Source of the DNA: Azorinus chamasolen
Lineage: Eukaryota; Mollusca; Bivalvia; Cardiida; Solecurtidae
Assembly: GCA_963576725.1 (NCBI GenBank)
Contig: OY755242.1
Coordinates: 1,440,404-1,504,403 of the forward strand
Direction of reading: 5' to 3'
DNA: 64,000 nt
Part shown: piece after piece, positions 25,036-35,090 of the stretch
How the letters are laid out: each line of letters starts with the position of its first letter
How positions within the stretch are numbered: position 1 is the first letter of the stretch
Notes under the pieces: generated by a model
Seen by the model: the letters and a program-made list of their open reading frames with translations, nothing else
Databases searched by the model: none
What the model was told of the DNA's origin: nothing
Translations under genes and position numbers: made by a program

Positions 25036-25450
25036 AATGGCAATACATTTCTCTGAATATTATAGTCCAGTTTGATCATCTTGAAGTCAGATTGACGTCG
25101 ATTTATATATCGCGATAAACAAAATTAAAAACTGAAGACAAGTTAACATAATTTACCTTTAAAAGTTGATGTCCTCTTAATGATCTTGACCTTTGAACTT
25201 AATTTATGTGAAATTGGTTGTGGGTTTGGTTGTATTTTGATTAGTATTTTCATTATGAAATTTGCACATAGCATATTTGATTTTTCTGTTTAACCAGAAT
25301 TTTAAATCTAAACCTCATGATGTTTTATACCATTCCATTCCATTGAATTACATTCCATGTACATGAATTTGTTTTATGACCCCACATCTAAATAGAGTGT
25401 TACTGTATTTGAAAATGATGTGGACAAAAATTGTTCGAGGAGATGCCCTT
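25036..25450. other. Intergenic sequence without recognised features
   Basis: AT-rich, no coding frame, no inverted or tandem repeat seen apart from a short ATTCCATTCCATTGAATTAC stutter near 25330. Confidence 0.5.
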
Positions 25451-25545
25451 TTACATCTTTGCAAATGAAGGAGAATTAGATCAGACAACTACAGTAGGAG
25501 TAGTCTGATCTTTGTCATCTCTGTAGGCTTATATGCTATAGATCT
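25451..25545. repeat. Decayed MITE core
   Basis: TTGCAAATGAAGGAGAATTAGATCAGAC pairs with TAGTCTGATCTTTGTCATCTC around ACTACAGTAGGAGTA. Confidence 0.55.
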
Positions 25546-25653
25546 GATTCTTTATTGCCGTTAAAATACACATCCTTATTTTTTATTTTTGATAAATTTA
25601 ATCCGTTATGGATAGAGACTTGCTTGAATATTCCGTTGTTTACTACACAATTT

Positions 25654-25847
25654 AGAGTAAATCCCCTCTAATGCGACCACCTAAAAGAGGTTTAATTTTG
25701 GATGGTAGAGGCAGGTGGTAGCTTAGTGCAGGAAAAAAGTAATGCAGAAAGCTTTCTGCATTACTTTATTCCTGCATTAAGCAACTGCCTGCTCATAACA
25801 ACACCCATGTTTATTCATTAAGTGGTCGCATTAGAGAGGTTCTACTG
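25654..25847. mobile_element. Tigger-like MITE, 'AATGCGACCAC' end type
   Basis: AGTAAATCCCCTCTAATGCG ... CGCATTAGAGAGGTTCTACTG with TA after. Interior GCAGGTGGTAGCTTAGTGC ... GCATTAAGCAACTGCCTGC. The apex has shortened to AAAGCTTT. Confidence 0.8.
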
Positions 25848-25935
25848 TAGTTACAATAGGTTGTCACTAAGACGTAGATTTGTTTGCTACTTTTAATATA
25901 CATGTAGTGTTACAGACATATACAGTGCAGCCCCT

Positions 25936-26204
25936 TTAACACTTTACTCCATTAATATTCATGTAAGAAATAATGACATCATGAATATTAATTAGAATAT
26001 TAATAATAATGGCACATTGACACTGGAAGTTTTACCCATGGTAAAAACTTGAATGATATCTACATGTATATTATATCATGAGCAAACAGAGCAGCCCCTC
26101 CCCCCCCCCCATCAGACAGCTCCTACAGGAGCTGTCTGATCCTGATCAGGGTCTACTCTGTCTGCAGTGAGGTAGAAAGGCATACTTATGGAGTGAAGGG
26201 TTAA
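25936..26204. mobile_element. piggyBac-like MITE with a C11 run
   Basis: TTAACACTTTACTCCATTAATATT ... GGAGTGAAGGGTTAA. The core 26084-26165 contains a C-rich insertion (CCCCTCCCCCCCCCCC) in the left arm and an apex CAGCTCCTACAGGAGCTG. Confidence 0.85.
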
Positions 26205-26237
26205 ACCAATTTGTCAAATTTGTATCAATGCCGGTCT

Positions 26238-26826
26238 TTAACCCCTTACTCCATGAATATTTACATGTACATGTATTTAAGAATTAATTACATCATGAAT
26301 ATTAATTACATGAAATTTTAAAATGGCATACTAACAGGTGTTCTTTTTTGAGAAGACAGAAAATTTAAAATCAGATGTACATGTATATAATTCCATAATC
26401 AAACAGTGCAGACCTGATCAGATATCTCCTGTAGGCGCCATCTAACTGGGTCTACTAGGGCGTATACATCTAACTGGGTCTACTAGGGCGTGTACATCTA
26501 ACTGGGTCTACTAGGGCGTATACATCTAACTGGGTCTACTAGGGCGTATACATCTAACTGGGTCTACTAGGGCGTATACATCTAACTGGGTCTACTAGGG
26601 CGTATACATCTAACTGGGTCTACTAGGGCGTATACATCTAACTGGGTCTACTAGGGCGTATACATCTAACTGGGTCTACTAGGGCGTATACATCTAACTG
26701 GGTCTACTAGGGCGTATACATCTAACTGGTTCTACTAGGGCGTATACATCTAACTGGTTCTACTAGGACGTATACATCTAACTGGGTCTACTAGGGCGTA
26801 TACATTTTCATGGAGAAAAGGGTTAA
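26238..26826. mobile_element. piggyBac-like MITE expanded by a tandem array
   Basis: TTAACCCCTTACTCCATG ... GGAGAAAAGGGTTAA, TTAA both ends. The right hairpin arm is replaced by the 28-bp array at 26442-26805, so the element is about 590 bp instead of about 250. Confidence 0.88.
26442..26805 (+). repeat. 28-bp tandem array, 13 units, inside a MITE
   Basis: Unit CTAACTGGGTCTACTAGGGC plus GTATACAT. Thirteen units in register, a few with single changes (GTGTACAT in the first full unit, GGTTCTAC in two later units, one GGACG). The motif CTGGGTCTACT is the normal right arm of the MITE core, so this arm was the seed. Confidence 0.95.
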
Positions 26827-26829
26827 AAC

Positions 26830-26880
26830 AGGCCTAAATTCTTCTTTACTAAAAGTCTGGTTTAGAGGGGTTTCACTGTA
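26830..26880. mobile_element. Tigger-like MITE right end only
   Basis: AAAAGTCTGGTTTAGAGGGGTTTCACTGTA is the right terminus of the Tigger-like family. The left part was lost at the junction with the preceding MITE. Confidence 0.65.
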
Positions 26881-27480
26881 CTGGTATATTTAGATTTCCT
26901 GCCACAATTGTTATGTATTAGTATATATTTAGAGGATCTTACATGAGTGTTCATTACAAATTGTTTTTATGAAACGAGTTCACTATCATATTCATTATAG
27001 TAAACAAGTTTTATGAAAACAATTTGTAATAAACACGAATGTAAGATTCTTATCACATACGCCTTAAAAATGCCAAAGACCATGAAACAGGCTATAGCTG
27101 ACGGCTTATTCGGCCATTGCTTACAAACAGCGTAATAATACAACTGACGACACACATGGAGCGCTACAATTGGCTAACACTTAATTGAGCGCGACGATTG
27201 GCTAACGATTGCTGATTTGCATAAAAAATGCGCTAGTGCAGTTTCGCGATTTATGTCACTCTGTTATGGCACTCCCACAAGGCAGATTATGTGATAAACA
27301 TGTTTTATTGTGTATATGCAATTAATATTACCTGAGTATTTTTGAATTTAATGTATTAAGTAAGTCTTTCAAAAATTATTGAATTGAAAGAAAGAAAATT
27401 GTTACAAAATTTGCAAACAGTTGAGATCTAGACAATACTGTCGAGGGAAGTGATCTTGTAATTTATACTAAATCAGTGTT
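26881..27480. other. Intergenic sequence, mostly featureless
   Basis: The only structure is a loose inverted repeat: ATTACAAATTGTTTTTATGAAAC (26953) pairs with TTTTATGAAAACAATTTGTAAT (27009). No gene or other repeat recognised. Confidence 0.5.
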
Positions 27481-27482
27481 TA

Positions 27483-27933
27483 TTAACCCTTTACTCCATG
27501 AATGTTCATTAAAGAAAGGATGACATCACAAATTATTAATTAGATTATTAAGATTTTTTTCAAATGGCATATTAACATATGAATTGTTTGCCATAAGCAT
27601 AAAGAGTAAAACCAGACCTATATTATTCAATAATCGGACATAGCAGATCCTACAGTAGAGCCCCTCTAATACGACCACTTAATGAATAAACATGGGTGTC
27701 TTTATAAGCAGGTGGTTGCTTAATGCAGGACAAAAGTAATGGAGAAAGCTCCTCTAGGAGCTTTCTGCATTACTTTTGTCCTGCATTAAGCTACCACCTG
27801 CATCTAGCACCCAAAATTTTACCTCTTTTTGGTGGTCGCATTAGAGGAGTTTTACTGTATGAGGCTCTGATAGGAGCTGTCTGATGTGGGTCTGCTCTGA
27901 CTGCAAAGGTATATGCATTGAGTACAGCGTTAA
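27483..27933. mobile_element. piggyBac-like MITE carrying a nested Tigger-like MITE
   Basis: TTAACCCTTTACTCCATG ... GAGTACAGCGTTAA. The core is interrupted at 27652 by a complete TA-flanked element and resumes at 27858 with GAGGCTCTGATAGGAGCTGTCTG. Confidence 0.85.
27653..27857. mobile_element. Tigger-like MITE with TA duplication
   Basis: CAGTAGAGCCCCTCTAATACG ... CGCATTAGAGGAGTTTTACTG, flanked by TA at 27651-27652 and 27858-27859. The interior hairpin AGGTGGTTGCTTAATGCAGG / CCTGCATTAAGCTACCACCT has apex AAGCTCCTCTAGGAGCTT. Confidence 0.92.
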
Positions 27934-28003
27934 CCTTTTGCATGACAAATACCAGTAATTGTTGTCTGCAAAACATTGTCATCCACTACACATTGCAAAG
28001 ATA

Positions 28004-28514
28004 TTTTTATGCCCCCGTTGACGATAGTCAGGGGGCATTATGTTTTGCACATGTCCGTCCGTCTGCCTGTCTGTCCGTCAGTCTGTCACGCTTTTAGGTG
28101 CAGTTGGTTGTCACAGTTTTTCAAGTGTTATAAGTCAGTTCTACACTTATACACATGAAACTTCACATACACATCAATTACCATCTGTGCTATCATTTGG
28201 CACCCCACCCATGCTGCCCGCAAGCCCAAGGTTGAGGTCAAATGACTTGGAAATTTTACGTGCAGTTGGTTGTCACATTTACGTGCATTTTTTTGTCACA
28301 GTTTTTTCATTGTCTTATATCTCCCTAACCACTGTTGCTATTGCCATGGAATTGCATATACACATTAAACACCATCCATACTTTCATTGCACACCCAGCC
28401 CATGCTGCCCGCAAGCCCAAGGTCAAGGTCAAATGACTTGGTAATTTTACGTGCAGCTAGACAAGCACCTACACGGGGGCATCACTGTGTCTTACAGACA
28501 CAATTTTCTAGTTT
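28004..28514 (+). repeat. TTTTTATGCCCCCG repeat
   Basis: Opens TTTTTATGCCCCCGTTGACG with hairpin partner CAGGGGGCATTATG, then a GTCCGTCCGTCTGCC tract and two degenerate copies of ~185 bp (CCCATGCTGCCCGCAAGCCC, GTCAAATGACTTGG, TTTTACGTGCAG). It ends CTTACAGACACAATTTTCTAG. Non-coding; probably a non-autonomous element. Confidence 0.85.
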
Positions 28515-28530
28515 ATCCATGCATTTTTCT

Positions 28531-28779
28531 TTAACCCTTTCCTGCATGATTATTCATGTAAGAAATAGTGGTGTCATGAATATCAATTAGATTAATTGTT
28601 ATAATAGTACATGAACACATAATTTTTTTGCCATGTCAGAAACTTTAGAATCATATCTATATTATATCATAAGCAAACAGAGCAGACCCTGATCAAATGG
28701 CTCCTATAGGAGCCATCTGTTCTTGGTCTACTCTGTTTGCAAAGGCATAGAAAGGCGTATTTATGGAGTAAAGGGTTAA
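28531..28779. mobile_element. piggyBac-like MITE
   Basis: TTAACCCTTTCCTGCATG ... GGAGTAAAGGGTTAA. Core 28674-28741 with apex GGCTCCTATAGGAGCC and arms GCAAACAGAGCAGACCC / GGTCTACTCTGTTTGC. Confidence 0.9.
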
Positions 28780-29180
28780 AAATACAATTGTAGTGCCTAC
28801 TCAACCTTTCATCTGGATAATAGTTTGCATACATCACAATTTTGCTACTAGCATGCAAAGAGTTCATTACAACCAGTAATAATCACTAAGAAGCTTTTGG
28901 TCTACAAAAGCTGTTTTTTGCTATAATTTTCAATCTACATGTACATTGTTTTCCTATTTCTTCCCATAAGCATGATCAGATTGACTGGATCCAGGTTAGA
29001 TTCTGAGTTAATGGACATCTCATTATTATCAGTATTTGTCTCTTAGTGTAGAGCAGAACAGATTGATATTGTAATCAGTATTTAAGTTGCAGTATTTCAC
29101 GTAGATATTTAATATGTATGTTCTATTTTTTATTTTATTGTCAGATCTGATTAATTCGCTGTATCTTGATATAGATATAT
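28780..29180. other. Intergenic sequence without recognised features
   Basis: AT-rich; only a weak hairpin remnant (GATTGACTGGATCCAGGTTAG near 28978). No coding frame. Confidence 0.5.
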
Positions 29181-29183
29181 ATA

Positions 29184-29387
29184 CAATAAAACCCCTCTAC
29201 ACTGTAATTTTAGTGAATAAGAGTTTAAGTCTTTTTAGGCATGTGACTGCTTAATGCAGGATGAAAGTCATGCAGAAAGCTCCGTATGGAGCTTTCTGCA
29301 TGACTTTCACACTGCGTTAAGCTGCCACATGTCTTACCGACTGGCATTAATACTGATTAGAATGTCTGGTTTAGAGGGGATTTCCTG
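29184..29387. mobile_element. Tigger-like MITE
   Basis: CAATAAAACCCCTCTACACTG ... GGTTTAGAGGGGATTTCCTG, TA before and after. Hairpin apex AAAGCTCCGTATGGAGCTTT. A short (TA)n tract follows at 29416-29435. Confidence 0.8.
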
Positions 29388-29504
29388 TATACAGGATATA
29401 GATTTATACAATTTAGATGTATATATATATATATATACCTTATGGATAATTACACAAAAATCTGTCACTTATGAATATTCATTGACTGCAATTATTAATA
29501 GTAG

Positions 29505-29774
29505 TTAACCCTTTCCTCCATATGCATTTTTTAGACCCAACCACTACAGAAAAGGAGCATTAAGTAGAGAAAAGGATTTTTTTTTTAGAATTTTGTAGTT
29601 TGAAACCATTGTGATAAATAGAGCATTTGCTCCTGTAGGAGCAAATGCTCTATTTATCACAATGGTTTCATAAAGTGACTTTTACAGAGGCGTAGAAAGG
29701 CGTATTTATGGAGGAAAGGGTTAAGTGACTTTTACAGAGGCGTAGAAAGGGGTATTTATGGAGGAAAGGGTTAA
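29505..29774. mobile_element. Family B MITE with duplicated right end
   Basis: TTAACCCTTTCCTCCATATGC, then family B arms (AGACCCAACC, AAAAGGAGCATTAAGTAGAG). The perfect core GAAACCATTGTGATAAATAG ... CTATTTATCACAATGGTTTC is at 29601-29669 with apex TTTGCTCCTGTAGGAGCAAA. The right end (GTGACTTTTACAGAGGCG ... GGAAAGGGTTAA) is present twice in tandem, ending at 29724 and 29774. Confidence 0.9.
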
Positions 29775-29799
29775 ACAAGCAAACTTGTGGCCGTTTAAG

Positions 29800-30180
29800 A
29801 AACTGTTTTACTGTGGCATGCGAACACAGACATGTTTGATCATGATGGAAACTGTACAAACATATCTATATTATTTCATAAGCAAACAGAGAAAACCCAG
29901 ATCAGATGGCATGCTCGGTGTAAGTTTGGGACAAATGTGGATCAATTAGGATCAAAAGAGATGCTGAGCTCAAAATCTCTTGGCCAGTAGTTTGTTGTTT
30001 TCAAACATGGATGAGCCAGAAGCAAGGTAAACTTTTCTCAAGATCGGGTGAACTATCTCATATTATGCCTCCTGTAATAGTCTGATCAGGGTCTGCTGTG
30101 TTTGCTTATGAAATATTTAACATTGATTCTACAGTTTCAGCCTTAGTAAAGAATTCCCTAGTTTATAATGCTTATAAAAG
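29800..30180. mobile_element. piggyBac-like MITE broken by other sequence
   Basis: Left arm to AGCAAACAGAGAAAACCCAGATCAGATGGC at 29881-29910. The right arm resumes near 30070 as TAGTCTGATCAGGGTCTGCTG. Between them (29911-30069) is sequence with GTTTGGGACAAATGTGG that I cannot assign. Confidence 0.5.
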
Positions 30181-30188
30181 AATTTAGC

Positions 30189-30437
30189 TTATCCCTTTCC
30201 CTCATATAAACGTGTTTTCACGCATTTGCAAACAGAGCAGACCCAAATCAGATGGCTCCAAGAGGAGCCGTCTGATCAGGGTCTACTCTGTTTGCTAATA
30301 GAATTTCAAAGATCTATGTCTTTACTTTCTAAAATGGCTACAAAGTTCCACCTTCCATATTTCATTTTAGCTATTTGTCTATGAATAATCAGTAGGTATT
30401 GAAATTCGTAATAAACATAGAACAGGGAAAGGGTTAA
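30189..30437. mobile_element. piggyBac-like MITE
   Basis: TTATCCCTTTCCCTCATATAAACG ... GAACAGGGAAAGGGTTAA. Core 30226-30296 with apex GGCTCCAAGAGGAGCC. Confidence 0.9.
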
Positions 30438-30518
30438 TTAATATTCATACAATAATTGTTTGTCACATCCATATTAATGAGGTTAAAGCTTTAAGAATGT
30501 AGTTGCACTAGGGTTGTA

Positions 30519-30666
30519 CAGTAAAACCCCTCTAAACTGGTATTCCTAATAGATAAGAATTTAGATACTTTTAGGCAGGTGGCATCTTAACGCAGGGTGA
30601 AAGTCTTGCAGAAAGCTCCTACAGGTGCCACCTCTGACCTGTCTCAAAGACCAATATTCATACTAA
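30519..30666. mobile_element. Tigger-like MITE, right end deleted
   Basis: TACAGTAAAACCCCTCTAAACTGG at the left. Interior GGCAGGTGGCATCTTAACGC with a damaged hairpin (AAAGCTCCTACAGGTGCC). It stops after CTGTCTCAAAGACCAATATTC. Confidence 0.75.
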
Positions 30667-30819
30667 ATTAAATTTTTGATATACATGTACTTGTTTTATA
30701 GATATATTATCACTAAACACAGACTAGCACTGAACAGAATATATTTAGTGAATTTATATGAAACATACAACACTATTCATGTGACAGGGTTAACTATATC
30801 ATGAACATCATTTAGATTA

Positions 30820-31442
30820 ATTTTTATGCCCCCACATAGTGGTGGCATATAGGGTTGCCCTTGTCCGTATGTCCGTACATATGTCCGTCCGTACACACAT
30901 CTAGAAGAATTTGTCCGGGCTCTTTCTTGGAAAGTATTTGTCCAATCCACACTAAACTTTACACACATGTTTGTGGCCATTATATCTTGGGTAAAGTCTA
31001 ATAGCCATGTAAATCGCTTGATTCATTTAGGAGTTACAGCCCTTTATTTGCAAAAATGACTTTAAAAATATCTTGTCCGGACTCTTTCATGGAAAATATT
31101 TTTCTAATCCTCACCAAACTGTAAACACATGTTTGTAGCCATTATATCTTGGTCAAGTGCGATAGCCATGTAAATTGCTTCGGTCGTTTAGGAGTTGTGG
31201 CCCTTTATTTGCAAAAATGACATTAAAAAGATCTTGCCCGGACTCTTTCATTGAAAATATTTGTCCAATCCAAACCAAACCTTACACACTTGTTTGTGGC
31301 CATTATATCTTGGTCAAGTTCAATAGCCATGTAAATTGCTTCTGTCGTTTAGCAGTTGTGTCCCTTTATTTGCAAAAATGACTTTAAAAATATCTTGTCC
31401 AGATCCTTACTTTCTGTGACAAAAAGTCTGAAGTGGGGGCAC
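30820..31442 (+). repeat. TTTTTATGCCCCCAC repeat with ~160-bp tandem interior
   Basis: TTTTTATGCCCCCACATAGTGG opening hairpin, GTCCGTATGTCCGTAC tract, then three units sharing CTTGTCCGGACTCTTTCATGG, CCATTATATCTTGGTCAAG and CCCTTTATTTGCAAAAATGAC. It ends AGTCTGAAGTGGGGGCACA. Same class as 28004-28514 but a different interior. Confidence 0.85.
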
Positions 31443-31570
31443 AGAATCTGATCTATATTGTCCTAGAGGAGCCATTGAAGTGGGGGTACAGAATCTGATC
31501 TATATTGTCCTAGAGGAGCCATTTGATTTGGGTTTACTCTGTTTACAAAGGCATCACTATCAGGTTAAAA
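31443..31570. repeat. MITE core fragment with a 55-bp tandem duplication
   Basis: GAATCTGATCTATATTGTCC TAGAGGAGCCATT occurs twice, separated by GAAGTGGGGGTACA. It continues GGGTTTACTCTGTTTACAAAGGC, a piggyBac-MITE right arm. Confidence 0.65.
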
Positions 31571-31623
31571 ATCGAACAATCATTAGCATTTTTTTATGGA
31601 AGTTCATCTGTGGGTTTTTTTCA

Positions 31624-31955
31624 TATACTGAATTTCTAAACTTTTAAATCTCACACACAATTTAAATTTGAAAGCATACCTGGAGCTTTCATCCGAGAAC
31701 TTTGGCCTTTGTCAGCACACTGGTGTTATTTGGAATTAACATCGCTTGAGGGAGTTCTGAGCGCATGTGTATAACACCATACCTGCCACATGTGTACGAC
31801 ACGGTGTTAACATAGCTCAGAACTCCCTCATGCGATGTTAATTCCCAATAACACTAGTGTGCTGACGAAGGCCGAAGTACCTGAGTGGAAAGTTCCAGGT
31901 ATGCTTTCAAATTTAAATTGTGTGTGAGAGTTAAAGGTTTAGAAATTCAGTATAT
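31624..31955. repeat. 332-bp foldback element
   Basis: The left arm from ATATACTGAATTTCTAAAC and the right arm ending GTTTAGAAATTCAGTATAT are inverse over about 150 bases each, including AATTTAAATTTGAAAGCATACC, GGAATTAACATCGC and GAGGGAGTTCTGAG. A loop of about 40 bases lies near 31770-31810. No coding capacity and no clear target duplication. Confidence 0.85.
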
Positions 31956-31983
31956 CATTAGTATTTCTTTAAAGTATTAGTAC

Positions 31984-32125
31984 AGTAGAACCTGTCTTAA
32001 GCGGCCATCAGAAAGGGGTCTAATTATGGGTCTGTAAGGCAGGTGTAGCTTAATGCATTATGAAAGTTATGCAGAAAGCTCCCATAGTAGCTGTCTGCAT
32101 TACAGACATAATTTTCTAGTTTTGT
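31984..32125. mobile_element. Tigger-like MITE ('CTGTCTTAAGCGG' ends) fused to a repeat tail
   Basis: TACAGTAGAACCTGTCTTAAGC at the left, with hairpin AGAAAGCTCCCATAGTAGCTGTCTGCATTA. At 32099 it switches to CAGACATAATTTTCTAGTTT, the tail of the TTTTATGCCCCC repeat, so the right half is gone. Confidence 0.7.
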
Positions 32126-32154
32126 TGTATAACACGAGTGAATACAGTGCTATG

Positions 32155-32288
32155 ACAAATAGCATAGAGTCAGATCTAAGTCATTCCATAAGCAAACAGA
32201 GCAGACCCAGATCAGCGTACTCCTCCTGGATCTGAGTCTATTATGTTTGCAAGGCGTCAAAAGACGTCTTCATTGGATAAGGGGTTAA
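32155..32288. mobile_element. piggyBac-like MITE, left end lost
   Basis: AGCAAACAGAGCAGACCCAGATCAG ... GATCTGAGTCTATTATGTTTGC with an apex reduced to CTCCTCCTGGA, then GGATAAGGGGTTAA. Confidence 0.65.
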
Positions 32289-32559
32289 CTAACCTACTCT
32301 TGGGAAAAGGGAAATTTATGTTTCATGATATTTTTGACTGTTGGATCTGACATAACAGTTTTTTTGGGCATTGGAAGTATGATTTTGCTAGTATTTCCTG
32401 ATAAGTTTTATTATCAGATAAAGCGGTACTATTTTATAGTAAAGTACCATATCATGATTCACCCAAGGTTGTTTTTTCTATATTTTATTTGATGATTTTA
32501 GGTGCCTATATAACTTTATGTTTTGAAGGTTTCATGATTTCAAATGATATAAAGTAAAA

Positions 32560-32757
32560 ACTCAATACAACAAAATTTTATTAAGGAGGAATTGATGTTT
32601 GTGTAGGCAGGTGACTGCTTAATGTAGGGAAAAAGTCATGCAGAAATATGTTAGAGGGTCTTTCTGCATCACTTCCACTTTGTATTAAGCTGCAATCTGT
32701 GTTAAAGATCAATAATGGTAAGTAGTTCAGTGTCCATAGTATCGAGTTTTACTGTAG
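32560..32757. mobile_element. Decayed Tigger-like MITE
   Basis: ACAACAAAATTTTATTAAGG at the left, GTATCGAGTTTTACTGTA at the right. Interior GGCAGGTGACTGCTTAATG ... TATTAAGCTGCAATCTG remains pairable; the apex TATGTTAGAGGGTC is decayed. Confidence 0.7.
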
Positions 32758-32935
32758 TTTAGTTCAAGCTTGTCAGTTTTTCAAAGAAACAAGTTGAGTG
32801 ATTGCCATGGCCTTGATGTCATCCTCCTCATTGGGATCATTGATGTGCAAACACTTTGACATTTTGTCAGTTTCAACATCAGTACAGTTATCCCTATCAA
32901 ACATCAAACATTTGTTCTCCATCACATCGTTACAA

Positions 32936-33852
32936 GGTTGTCAGACGTTTCGCTACCCATACCATTTCGCTACAGTCATTTCGCTACCCACCGAGAAGTC
33001 ATTTCGCTACCCTGATCATTTCGCTACCTGTATGTTTCGCTACCTATCGAATTTAATAGGAAAACCAATATTGTTGCGGGGTGGTTAGTGATTTGAGACT
33101 CGAATTTATTAACATATAATAAATATCTATATTTAGATACATGTACCAAAACGAATTATAGGAATATAGGAAAATAAAGTGTTATGTCAGAGGATGAATG
33201 ATGTGTCTTAATTTTAGAAATACAGACCCTGTATAAATGTAATATAAATAATGACTTAAATTAGATATGTGTATCGGTATGTGACACTGATTGAATTAAC
33301 ATGGGCACGTGCTACATTCATTTTTTGCTTATTGCATTGTTGCCCTTGTTCCATTGATATATAATATGACATTTGCATTACGATCAAATGAAAATACAAT
33401 TTACTTTTTAACCCTTTCCCACATACAAACAGGTTTTAACTCATTTACCAACAGAGAAGATCCAGATCAGACGGCTCCTATATAGGATCAGCGTCTGCTC
33501 TGTTTGCTGATATAATAAGTTCTGATTCTTTTCTATTTGAAATGACTACAATGTTTCGTCTATTTCATTATATTGATTTTGTCAAAATGTGAATGTTTCA
33601 TTCGGATCCAAACTGTTTGCATATGCTGCTACGCTCGGTATTTCAAATTGGTAAAGGTATCTTTTCATCTGTTAAACTGTTATCGTCCAAATCAATTCAA
33701 TCTGTGAATAAATCTGTGAATAATTATAATTAATTGGGTGACAGGGTAGCGAAATGACTTCCCGTAAGGGTGCGAAATGACTGTAGCGAAATTGTCAGGG
33801 TAGCGAAATGGTCAAGGTAGCGAAACGCTGTGTAGCGAAACGTCCGTAAACC
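32936..33852. mobile_element. hAT-like non-autonomous element with TTTCGCTACC subterminal repeats
   Basis: Flanked by the 8-base direct repeat CGTTACAA (32928-32935, 33853-33860). Ends are inverted: GGTTGTCAGACGTTTCGCTA at the left, the complement of GGGTTTACGGACGTTTCGCT at the right. TTTCGCTACC-type motifs occur six times in about 110 bases at the left end, and about six times in inverse orientation at the right end (33748-33840). The inside is AT-rich and non-coding and includes a family A MITE. An 8-bp duplication and repeated subterminal motifs fit hAT, though other 8-bp superfamilies such as P remain possible. Confidence 0.8.
33408..33600. mobile_element. piggyBac-like MITE nested in the hAT-like element
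   Basis: TTAACCCTTTCCCACATAC at the left, core ACCAACAGAGAAGATCCAGATC ... GCGTCTGCTCTGTTTGC at 33447-33509. The right terminus is decayed. Confidence 0.75.
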
Positions 33853-33980
33853 CGTTACAATCTGGTAAGGGGCCATTACTCTGTCCTATATACTTTCAGA
33901 GTTGTCCAACCAGGCACAAATAATTGTTTCAACATTGAATCAATACTGAAATAATGTTGTGTGTTTGCTCGGATGCCCCT

Positions 33981-34251
33981 TTAACCCTTTCCCTTTTACA
34001 AATTCATGTTCACGCATTTTCAAACAGAGTAGACCCAGATCAGATGGCTCCTATAAGATCAGATGGCTCCTATAAGATCCATCTGATCAGGGTCTGCTCT
34101 GTTTGCTAATGGAATTTGATAGATCTGTTTCTTTACTTTCTAAAATGGCTACAATGTTCCACCTTCCATATTTCATTATAACATTTTTTTGTCCATGAAT
34201 ATTCATTAAGTATTTGAATTTGGAATAAACATAGAACAGGGAAAGGGTTAA
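33981..34251. mobile_element. piggyBac-like MITE with a duplicated half-core
   Basis: TTAACCCTTTCCCTTTTAC ... GAACAGGGAAAGGGTTAA. In the core AGATCAGATGGCTCCTATA is repeated directly (34038-34076) before the right arm. It shares TTAA with the next element. Confidence 0.88.
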
Positions 34252-34715
34252 CCCTTTACTCCATGAATAATCATGTAAGAAATGTTTATTTCAGGAATAT
34301 TAATTAGATTTATTATTAAACTAGCACATGGACACAGGAATTTTGGCAGTGGCAGAGACTGTAGCATTTTATCTAATAGATAATCTACAGTAAAATCTCG
34401 ATTATTCGAATTTTCGTTATAAACGAATTAAGACCCTTTTAGGCAGGTGGCTGCTTAATGCATGATGAAAGTCATGCAGAAAGCTCCTAGAGGAGCTTTC
34501 TGCATGACTTTCACCATGCATTAAGCTGCCACCTGTCTTAAAGATCGATTATAATACATATTTTAGTGTTCGGATAATCGAGGTTTTACTGTATATTATA
34601 TCATAAGCAAACAGAGCTGACCTTGATCAGAGACGGCTCCTATAGGAAACGTCTGATCTGGGTCTAATCTTTTTGTAAAGGTGTAGAATGACGAGTTTTG
34701 GGAGAAAAGGGTTAA
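34248..34715. mobile_element. piggyBac-like MITE carrying a nested Tigger-like MITE
   Basis: TTAACCCTTTACTCCATG ... GGAGAAAAGGGTTAA with the element at 34388-34591 inserted in its left arm. The right core AGCAAACAGAGCTGACCTTG ... GGGTCTAATCTTTTTG lies at 34607-34676. Confidence 0.85.
34388..34591. mobile_element. Tigger-like MITE, intact 'CTCGATTATTCG' copy
   Basis: CAGTAAAATCTCGATTATTCG ... CGGATAATCGAGGTTTTACTG with TA at 34386-34387 and 34592-34593. Interior GGCAGGTGGCTGCTTAATGC ... GCATTAAGCTGCCACCTG, apex AAAGCTCCTAGAGGAGCTTT. The left edge of the long tandem duplication falls inside this element at about 34447. Confidence 0.92.
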
Positions 34716-35090
34716 CATTCTAAAGGATTAAACAGGTTAGACCTATTAAGTGGAACTTTAAAAATCTTTCTCTGCATCCATTAAGCATCATTTTGAGTTA
34801 TATATTCTCTTTACTCTTCTGGAAAACTGCGAAACAACGCTCTATGACTACTTGATATTGTGATTTTTGCAATCAAAACGTTTTGATAATTCTTACCATT
34901 CAAAATTGTTTGATGTCTTGTATGTATACTGTGGCGATGTACTATGTACAAGTCTTAAATAAATTATCAATTCTGTTTTCAGTTCTGTTTTCTTTTCACA
35001 GTAACAGATATGTGTTGGCGCCCGAATAAAGTGCTTTTGTCTTTCCTGTTATAGATTTCATGTTGTTACTTTGAATTATAATGTCTTATA

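Noticed and set aside
33700..33745. TCTGTGAATAAATCTGTGAATAATTATAATTAATTG stutter as a separate tandem repeat
   Set aside because: Only two copies of a 12-base motif inside the hAT-like element; not worth separate annotation.
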